From the NCBI GenBank assembly GCA_002127285.1, contig NFUW01000002.1, forward strand, positions 892,744 to 956,743: a stretch of DNA of 64,000 nt, given 5' to 3'. The notes under the pieces were generated by a model. That model saw only the letters and a program-made list of their open reading frames with translations. It was not told the DNA's origin and did not search any database. The first letter of the stretch is position 1. Each line of letters starts with the position of its first letter. A program made the position numbers and the translations under genes. Of the stretch, positions 58,713 to 64,000 are shown piece by piece. The stretch is from Chitinophagaceae bacterium IBVUCB1 (GTDB taxonomy: Bacteria > Bacteroidota > Bacteroidia > Chitinophagales > Chitinophagaceae).

Positions 58713-59339
58713 CTACTTTTTCACATACACCACATATTTGTCTTCAAACATCGGTTCGGGGAATATGTCGTACACACCCCATGCGGTAGGTCTGAGGCCA
58801 GATGCTTTTATCTCTTCTTTCAGGTCGCCGCCTTTCAGGCATATAAGCCCGTTGGGTAGTTCTTCGCTTTTTTGCCCTTTGCGTAACATGGGGTTCACCC
58901 ATGCCCACAAATCGCCCAACGGGGCTACGGCCCGAGATACGGCATAGTCAAATGTTCTACCCTTTATCTCCTCTACCCTGCTATGCACTGCGGTTACGTT
59001 TTTCAGCCCTATGGCATCTGCCACGCCCTGCACTACTTTTATTTTTTTTCCAATGCTATCGCTTAGCAAAAACTCTACCTGTGGAAACATGATAGCCAAT
59101 GGTATGCCCGGAAAACCACCACCCGTGCCTATATCCACCACTTTAGTACCATCCTGAAAACTGCATACCGCAGCTATTGCCATAGAGTGCAACACATGGC
59201 GTATGTACAGAGAATCTATATCCTTACGGGATATGACGTTTATCTTTTCGTTCCAGTCTTTGTACAGTGCTTCCAACTGCTGTATCTGTTGCAGTTGTGC
59301 ATCTGTAAAGTCGTCAAAGTATTTCAGTATTACGTCCAT
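58713..59339 (-). CDS. rsmG: 16S rRNA (guanine-527 N7)-methyltransferase
   Basis: 208 residues. SAM-dependent RsmG/GidB. VVDIGTGGGFPGIPLAI is the SAM loop, preceded by NEKINVISRKDIDSLYIRHVLHS, the conserved 'N-L-x-x...RH-x-x-DS' region, and FDYAVSRAVAPLGDLWAW carries the conserved SRA. Modification at G527 affects aminoglycoside response. Its start overlaps the upstream glycosyltransferase gene by 10 bases. Confidence 0.93.
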   Translation of the reverse strand: MDVILKYFDDFTDAQLQQIQQLEALYKDWNEKINVISRKDIDSLYIRHVLHSMAIAAVCSFQDGTKVVDIGTGGGFPGIPLAIMFPQVEFLLSDSIGKKIKVVQGVADAIGLKNVTAVHSRVEEIKGRTFDYAVSRAVAPLGDLWAWVNPMLRKGQKSEELPNGLICLKGGDLKEEIKASGLRPTAWGVYDIFPEPMFEDKYVVYVKK

Positions 59340-60559
59340 TTCATTTTGTTTTTGAAAAATATATAGGGCGAAAGCACAAAGTTATATATCATCCACCCAA
59401 TATCTGCGGGTAATGATTGTATCGGTTGGTATTTTTCACCTGTCAGCCTGCAAGCCTGGTGCTGTATCAACGCATTTGCTATTAATCGCATCAGCATCAT
59501 GCCAATTGCTAACTGCCATTCGTTGGCATATAACAACAAGAAAATACAAAGCCACACAGTAGCATGAGTAATAGCGTATAGTGCCAAAAGCAGCTTAGTG
59601 CTTGTTTTGTAATACTTACCTGTTGACACATGTCGCTGCTTTTGTTGCAGCCATGCAGCCCATGTAGCTTTGGCAGGGCTTGTTGTAATAGCATCTGGGG
59701 TGGCTACGATGGCTATGTTGTTTGCATCGGCTACGGTATTTACCAGCAAGTCGTCGTCGCCCGATGGTAGTTGTGCCCATGCAGACGATTGCATGGCTTG
59801 CAGTATAGCGGTTTTGGTACAGGCAAGATTTCTGCCGACTGCCATATATGCCCTGCCAGTCATAGCGTAGCCTGCATATTGTATAAACGTATGCAATGTC
59901 TCCCAGCGGATAAAGGCATTTAGCATACTACTTGTATGCATGTATCCACCGTAACCAGCCACTAGCTGTTTGCCATTGTATAACGGAGCAACCATTTGTG
60001 CCAGCCAGTTATCACTTGCAGGCATGCAATCGGCATCTGTCAACAGCAGATATTCGGTACCTGTCAATGCAAGCGCTTTGCTCAGTGCGAATTTTTTACC
60101 TGGCAATGTACGTTCCTCATTAGCAGATATGTGTATTACGGTGAGGTTTGGATAAGAAGCTGCCATTCTATCCAATACGATAGCTGTTTCATCGTCAGAT
60201 GCATCATTTACTACTATTACCTTATACATAGCATTACCCGCCACATTACTGTATCTTTGCGCCATTACAACAGGCAGGTTGGCACGCAGATTAGCGGCTT
60301 CGTTTCTGGCACAGATGATGATGGTAACAGGATTTGAGATTGGTAGTCCGGAATTGGGAATCGGGGATTGGGAATTAGATATTTGGAATAACCGACTGAA
60401 GTAATACAAAGCATAACCCAACTGTATGGTAATGCTTAATAGAAAAACAGGGATTAATACCTCGCTGAACACAAGTACAAAGAAACAAATTATATAGTAC
60501 AGAGTAGTTAGTAGAAAGTAGAAAGCGGTAATTACTGCAAAAAAGGAAAACAAATGCAA
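59330..60559 (-). CDS. Membrane-bound family 2 glycosyltransferase
   Basis: 409 residues as drawn, but the start is uncertain: the first ~30 residues (MHLFSFFAVITAFYFLLT...) translate repeat-like DNA (TTAGTAGAAAGTAGAAAG word), and a GTG at 60472 (giving VFSEVLIPVFLLS) is an equally good start. Hydrophobic N-terminus, GT-A core with IIICARNEAANLRANLPVV, VNDASDDETAIVLDRM, LLLTDADCMPASDNWLAQM (D-x-D) and SGDDDLLVNTV with the catalytic ED pattern; two to three C-terminal helices. Similar to enzymes that glycosylate membrane lipids (ceramide glucosyltransferase-like). The linker QISNSQSPIPNSGLPISNP also looks repeat-derived. Confidence 0.8.
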   Translation of the reverse strand: MHLFSFFAVITAFYFLLTTLYYIICFFVLVFSEVLIPVFLLSITIQLGYALYYFSRLFQISNSQSPIPNSGLPISNPVTIIICARNEAANLRANLPVVMAQRYSNVAGNAMYKVIVVNDASDDETAIVLDRMAASYPNLTVIHISANEERTLPGKKFALSKALALTGTEYLLLTDADCMPASDNWLAQMVAPLYNGKQLVAGYGGYMHTSSMLNAFIRWETLHTFIQYAGYAMTGRAYMAVGRNLACTKTAILQAMQSSAWAQLPSGDDDLLVNTVADANNIAIVATPDAITTSPAKATWAAWLQQKQRHVSTGKYYKTSTKLLLALYAITHATVWLCIFLLLYANEWQLAIGMMLMRLIANALIQHQACRLTGEKYQPIQSLPADIGWMIYNFVLSPYIFFKNKMKWT

Positions 60560-60606
60560 CTTTATAATTTCTACTTATGACTTACTGCTAACAACTGAAA
60601 GTTGAC

Positions 60607-61737
60607 ATGGAATTTGAATTATCTGCAAAAGATAATAACAGTAAAGCTCGGGCAGGTATCATTACTACGGCACACGGGCAGATAGAAACACCAATTTTCA
60701 TGCCGGTAGGCACGGTGGGCAGCGTCAAAGCCGTTACCCAACAACAGCTTGATGCAGAAGTAAAGGCACAAATCATCTTGGGCAATACCTACCATTTGTA
60801 CCTACGCCCTGGTATAGAGGTGCTGGAGCAGGCGGGAGGATTGCACAAATTCAATGGTTGGAGTAAACCGATACTAACAGACAGTGGGGGTTATCAGGTT
60901 TTTTCGCTTGCCAATAACCGCAAGTTGAAAGAGGAAGGAGCAGTTTTTCAATCGCATATTGACGGTTCAAAACACTTATTTACACCAGAGAACGTTATAG
61001 ATATACAGCGCAGCATAGGTGCTGATATTATTATGGCTTTTGATGAATGCCCACCCTACCCGAGCGATTATGAATATGCTCGTAAGTCTATGGAACTGAC
61101 ACATCGTTGGCTGGCACGTTGTGTGCAGCGCATGAACGATACAGAACCCAAATACGGTTACGAACAAACACTCTTCCCTATAGTGCAAGGAAGTACATAT
61201 AAAGACCTGCGCGTAGCATCGAGCCAATTCATAGCCGATATGGATTGTGATGGCAATGCTATAGGCGGGCTGAGTGTGGGTGAGCCGGAAGAAATGATGT
61301 ATGAAATGTGTGCCCTTTGCTGCAATAACCTGCCCGAGGAAAAACCCCGCTACCTGATGGGCGTAGGCACACCCTGGAACATTTTGGAAAACATAGCATT
61401 GGGAATCGATATGTTTGACTGCGTAATGCCTACCCGTAACGGACGCAACGGGATGCTATTTACCAGCAAGGGTGTTGTGAATATTAAGAATAAACGATGG
61501 GCGACTGACTTTAGCCCTATAGACGATGGTATAGACTGCCCTACGAGCAACTACTACAGTAAGGCCTACCTGCGGCACCTGTTTGTAGCCAACGAGATAC
61601 TGGGGCTGCAAATAGCCAGCATACATAATCTTGCCTTCTACCTGCATTTGGTAAGGCAGGCAAGAGAGCATATTTTGCTTGGCGACTATAATAGTTGGAA
61701 AAATGAAATGATACCTATACTTAAACAACGACTATAA
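60607..61737 (+). CDS. tgt: tRNA-guanine transglycosylase
   Basis: 376 residues. Exchanges guanine-34 for preQ1 in GUN-anticodon tRNAs (queuosine pathway). Core motifs: FMPVGTVGSVKAVT, LTDSGGYQVFSLA (catalytic Asp), MAFDECPPYPSDYEYARKS and GGLSVGEPEEMMYEMC, CVMPTRNGRNG. The zinc site is incomplete: the usual C-x-C-x-x-C plus His is replaced by GIDCPTSNYYSKAYLRHL, keeping only one Cys, with the His of SIHNL retained; I believe some Bacteroidota Tgt enzymes share this loss. Starts 47 bases from the divergent glycosyltransferase gene. Confidence 0.93.
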   Translation: MEFELSAKDNNSKARAGIITTAHGQIETPIFMPVGTVGSVKAVTQQQLDAEVKAQIILGNTYHLYLRPGIEVLEQAGGLHKFNGWSKPILTDSGGYQVFSLANNRKLKEEGAVFQSHIDGSKHLFTPENVIDIQRSIGADIIMAFDECPPYPSDYEYARKSMELTHRWLARCVQRMNDTEPKYGYEQTLFPIVQGSTYKDLRVASSQFIADMDCDGNAIGGLSVGEPEEMMYEMCALCCNNLPEEKPRYLMGVGTPWNILENIALGIDMFDCVMPTRNGRNGMLFTSKGVVNIKNKRWATDFSPIDDGIDCPTSNYYSKAYLRHLFVANEILGLQIASIHNLAFYLHLVRQAREHILLGDYNSWKNEMIPILKQRL

Positions 61738-61842
61738 CTCCAACCCTAAAGGGGCTTTCTTGAGCAAGTTGAATAAAATGATGTTATTTTTAACACTAAA
61801 TAAAATGAAGATAATTACCCACTTCAGGGGACTAGGGGATAT

Positions 61843-62916
61843 ATGAAGAAACTGGACTGGTATATCGTAAAGAAGTTTTGGGCCACATTTTTTTTCGCCA
61901 TAATGATACTGGCGGTTATAGCTTGCGTTATAGATTATTCAGAAAAAGTAGAAGATTTTGTAGCACATAAAGCCCCTGCATTAGCTATACTGAATTATTT
62001 CAAAAACTTCATCCCGCATATATCCGCATTACTGTTTCCTTTGTTTATTTTTATTGCTACCATCTTCTTTACCTCCAAGCTGGCATACAAATCAGAAGTG
62101 ATAGCCATATTAGCATCAGGAGTATCGTTTCAGCGTTTTTTGCGACCTTACATTATTGGTGGTGGCATGTTATGTTTATTATCCCTGGTATCAAACCATT
62201 TTATTGTACCCCAAGCCAATAAACAAAGGCTTGCATTTGAACGCACTTACATCAGCACAGCGTCGCACGCATCTGACAGAAACGTACATTTACGGTTATC
62301 CAAAGACTTGTATGTATATGTTATGACCTATGATTATCAGGCTAACACAGGTTATCATTTTACCGCAGAATACATAGACAGTACTAACCTGAACTATAAA
62401 ATATATGCGGGGCATATTAATTATGATAGCATTAAAAAAGAATATAAACTATTTGAGGTACGCATCAGACGTTTTGATGGTGCAAAGGAAAGTATTAAGC
62501 TGCTTGCAGATACAATTATGAAATTCCCCTTCAAGCCTCGCGACCTGGAAGAAGACGAAGCGGTGAAAGACGCACTGACAACACCCGAACTGGATACATA
62601 CATTGGACGAGAAAAGCTGCGTGGAAGAGAAACACTCAATTTTTTTTATATAGAAAAACACCGACGGACAGCGCAGCCATTTGCAGGCTTCATTCTTACC
62701 ATCATAGGCGTATGTATTGCCTGTAAAAAAGTAAGAGGCGGTAGCGGCTTACACCTTGCCATAGGTATATGCATAAGTGCGTTGTACATTATGGCTATGC
62801 AGTTTACTACTACATTTTCTACCAAAGCAGGTTTAGACCCAGTACTGGCCGTGTGGATACCTAATTTATTATTTGGGGCTGTGGCACTATACCTATACAG
62901 AAGGCAGGTAAAATAA
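61843..62916 (+). CDS. lptG: LptF/LptG-family permease (YjgP/YjgQ)
   Basis: 357 residues. N-terminal helices FFFAIMILAVIACVIDYSEKVEDF and SALLFPLFIFIATIFFTSKLAYKSEVIAILASGVSFQRFLRP, the hallmark 'E-x-x-A-I-L-A-S-G' loop contacting LptB, a periplasmic beta-jellyroll (~130-250) and three C-terminal helices. It moves lipopolysaccharide to the periplasmic Lpt bridge with LptB. Bacteroidota often have one merged LptF/G-type gene, so the exact symbol is a best guess. Preceded by a ~100-base spacer of AAAGGGG/AGGGG word repeats. Confidence 0.85.
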   Translation: MKKLDWYIVKKFWATFFFAIMILAVIACVIDYSEKVEDFVAHKAPALAILNYFKNFIPHISALLFPLFIFIATIFFTSKLAYKSEVIAILASGVSFQRFLRPYIIGGGMLCLLSLVSNHFIVPQANKQRLAFERTYISTASHASDRNVHLRLSKDLYVYVMTYDYQANTGYHFTAEYIDSTNLNYKIYAGHINYDSIKKEYKLFEVRIRRFDGAKESIKLLADTIMKFPFKPRDLEEDEAVKDALTTPELDTYIGREKLRGRETLNFFYIEKHRRTAQPFAGFILTIIGVCIACKKVRGGSGLHLAIGICISALYIMAMQFTTTFSTKAGLDPVLAVWIPNLLFGAVALYLYRRQVK

Positions 62917-62918
62917 CA

Positions 62919-63284
62919 TTAAGCACTTATGGATGCATAGCTATTATTGCGTCTGTTGAGTACCAGCTTTACTGTAGTTAGAAAATCGTTGGTAGATTTA
63001 TCAATTATCTTCTTGCAACCTTTTGTGAAGCGGGGCGAACGCCTACCACGGTCTTCTTTATAGTCTTCTCTTATCCATACAGCACGGCGGGTAAGGTCGT
63101 CGTGCAGGGCACGTACCCTGTCCATCAATTCTTCAAAAGATGGGGTGATACCTGTTTCCTCTATTTGCGTGTATAGCTCCGATACATAAGAATTGGTAAC
63201 ATTCTCTGCCAGTTTGCCAAACATATCCAAAAACGGGCGTTGCCCTTTCAGGTAGTCGGTTATATTTGCTATTACATTATTCAT
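62919..63284 (-). CDS. Small cytosolic protein of unknown function
   Basis: 121 residues from ATG 63284 (MNNVIANITDYLKGQR); a start ten codons upstream is open. Mostly helical, with the basic segment WIREDYKEDRGRRSPRFTKGCKKII suggesting nucleic-acid or phospholipid contact. No domain recognised. Convergent with the LptG-like gene, 2 bases apart. Confidence 0.65.
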   Translation of the reverse strand: MNNVIANITDYLKGQRPFLDMFGKLAENVTNSYVSELYTQIEETGITPSFEELMDRVRALHDDLTRRAVWIREDYKEDRGRRSPRFTKGCKKIIDKSTNDFLTTVKLVLNRRNNSYASISA

Positions 63285-63358
63285 AGCCTCATACAAATAT
63301 AGTGAAAATAACATTGATTATCTTCACCATATAGGTATTCGATGTAAATTATTGAATA

Positions 63359-63577
63359 TTAATTAGTTACAAGAACGCTACACTTGTATAATACCGAATC
63401 CTTAAAAGCCATACATTTCTTTTGTGCATCCTCATTACTTGTCTTTCCAATGCTCATACTTTCTGTACGTTCGTTACCAGATTTTGAGATACATGTACAA
63501 GCATAATTTTTCCGCTCACTCTTTTTCTTACATGATATTATTAACGTCAGTAATAAGACAAACGCTATTCCTCTCAT
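63359..63577 (-). CDS. Small Cys-rich lipoprotein, paralogue A
   Basis: 72 residues. Signal and lipobox LIISC (Cys16) followed by KKK. Mature part: NYACTC, SKSGNERTESMSIGKTSNEDAQKKC, MAFKDSVLYKC. Four mature cysteines in the pattern C-x-C...C...C could make two disulfides. Clearly related to the gene at 63720, 142 bases away, same strand, indicating a tandem duplication. Function unknown. Confidence 0.75.
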   Translation of the reverse strand: MRGIAFVLLLTLIISCKKKSERKNYACTCISKSGNERTESMSIGKTSNEDAQKKCMAFKDSVLYKCSVLVTN

Positions 63578-63719
63578 AGTTTTGTATTTATTAGTTTATA
63601 CAAAAATATACTAACGTGCCAAACATCTAATACAAATGAAAAAAAATACATTTGTTCTAATTCCAACGAAAGATTAAATATCTACTCAAATTGTTGCGTT
63701 TAAGTGAAATCCAGTTTTA

Positions 63720-63935
63720 TTAATTGATTATTTGCATAATGCAAGTGTACTTTGACGAGTCTTTAAATGCCTGACATTGACTGTAAGCTTTATCGCTTGG
63801 GGTTCGTCCAATATTCAATATCTCAGACATACCAGTTCCGGATTTGGGATTACAGATACATGTATAGTTTTTGTATTCTCTTTTTTTGCAAGAGAATACC
63901 GAAACCGCTATTAAAACGAGCATTATATACCTCAT
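63720..63935 (-). CDS. Small Cys-rich lipoprotein, paralogue B
   Basis: 71 residues. Lipobox VFSC (Cys16) followed by KKR, then EYKNYTCICNPKSGTGMSEILNIGRTPSDKAYSQCQAFKDSSKYTC. It shares with paralogue A the NY-x-C-x-C, K-S-G, I-G-(K/R)-T, C-x-A-F-K-D-S and Y-x-C positions, all four mature Cys included. The 65 bases after it at the window edge show nothing recognisable. Confidence 0.75.
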   Translation of the reverse strand: MRYIMLVLIAVSVFSCKKREYKNYTCICNPKSGTGMSEILNIGRTPSDKAYSQCQAFKDSSKYTCIMQIIN

Positions 63936-64000
63936 ACAAGGATGATTTTGAGATACAATAACGCGTGTTTCAGAATATTATTGCTTCACAAATATAGACC

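Overview
The window reads as a moderately A+T-rich chromosome segment from a Bacteroidota bacterium, most likely a Chitinophagaceae/Chitinophagales-type member (placement below phylum level is inference). Supporting signs are a TonB-dependent receptor paired with a DUF4249 lipoprotein, two proteases with type IX secretion C-terminal sorting domains, a serine palmitoyltransferase (sphingolipids), LytS/LytTR signalling, many SCKK-type lipoproteins, and stable-RNA promoters of the Bacteroidota form TTTG-N19-TAnnTTTG. It is ordinary, densely packed chromosome: I see no insertion sequence, prophage, CRISPR array, integrase or rRNA operon, and only one gap over 300 bases (about 25937-26328).

Layout. 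1-6.3 kb: receptor tail, DUF4249 lipoprotein, tRNA-Arg, then a four-gene unit with HdrC-like and HdrB-like Fe-S proteins. 7-12.8 kb: topoisomerase IV A subunit, DUF151 nuclease-like protein, a secreted M43 metalloprotease overlapping mqnE (futalosine menaquinone pathway). 12.8-19.4 kb (minus strand): era, a PLP desulfhydrase-like enzyme, three transport or membrane proteins and a large polytopic protein. 19.4-22.6 kb: initiator tRNA, a lipoprotein, an NlpC/P60 lipoprotein, a PafA-like phosphatase. 22.7-34 kb: serine palmitoyltransferase, FkbM methyltransferase, RmlD-like reductase, Hsp20, a YghO/bCerS-type acyltransferase, three glycosyltransferase-like proteins, a LuxE-like acyl-activating protein and a polysaccharide deacetylase; this looks like a lipid and glycan neighbourhood. 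34-36.4 kb: yraN, phosphoglucose/phosphomannose isomerase, SRP RNA, transaldolase, tRNA-Leu. 36.4-43.5 kb: orphan histidine kinase, glycosyltransferase, a LiaF-like/DUF4288/LytS/LytTR operon preceded by two direct repeats one double-helix-turn-pair apart, and a DegT-family protein with His at the Schiff-base Lys position. 43.6-53.6 kb: M16 peptidase, a divergent cassette of two secreted beta-rich proteins and a PapD-like chaperone, a LigB-type dioxygenase, a TPR membrane protein. 53.7-56.3 kb: gapA, a DUF433 protein and pgk. 56.4-64 kb: subtilisin-like T9SS protease, rsmG, membrane glycosyltransferase, tgt, LptF/G permease, and two paralogous small Cys-rich lipoproteins.

How the genes fit together. 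The strongest functional groupings are: sphingoid-base synthesis plus candidate N-acylation within about 5 kb; central carbon metabolism (gapA-pgk, transaldolase, sugar-phosphate isomerase); an envelope-sensing LiaF/LytS/LytTR operon that probably regulates itself; and a secreted-protein/chaperone cassette that resembles a minimal fibre-assembly module. All functional names come from reading motifs by eye; none was confirmed by a database search.
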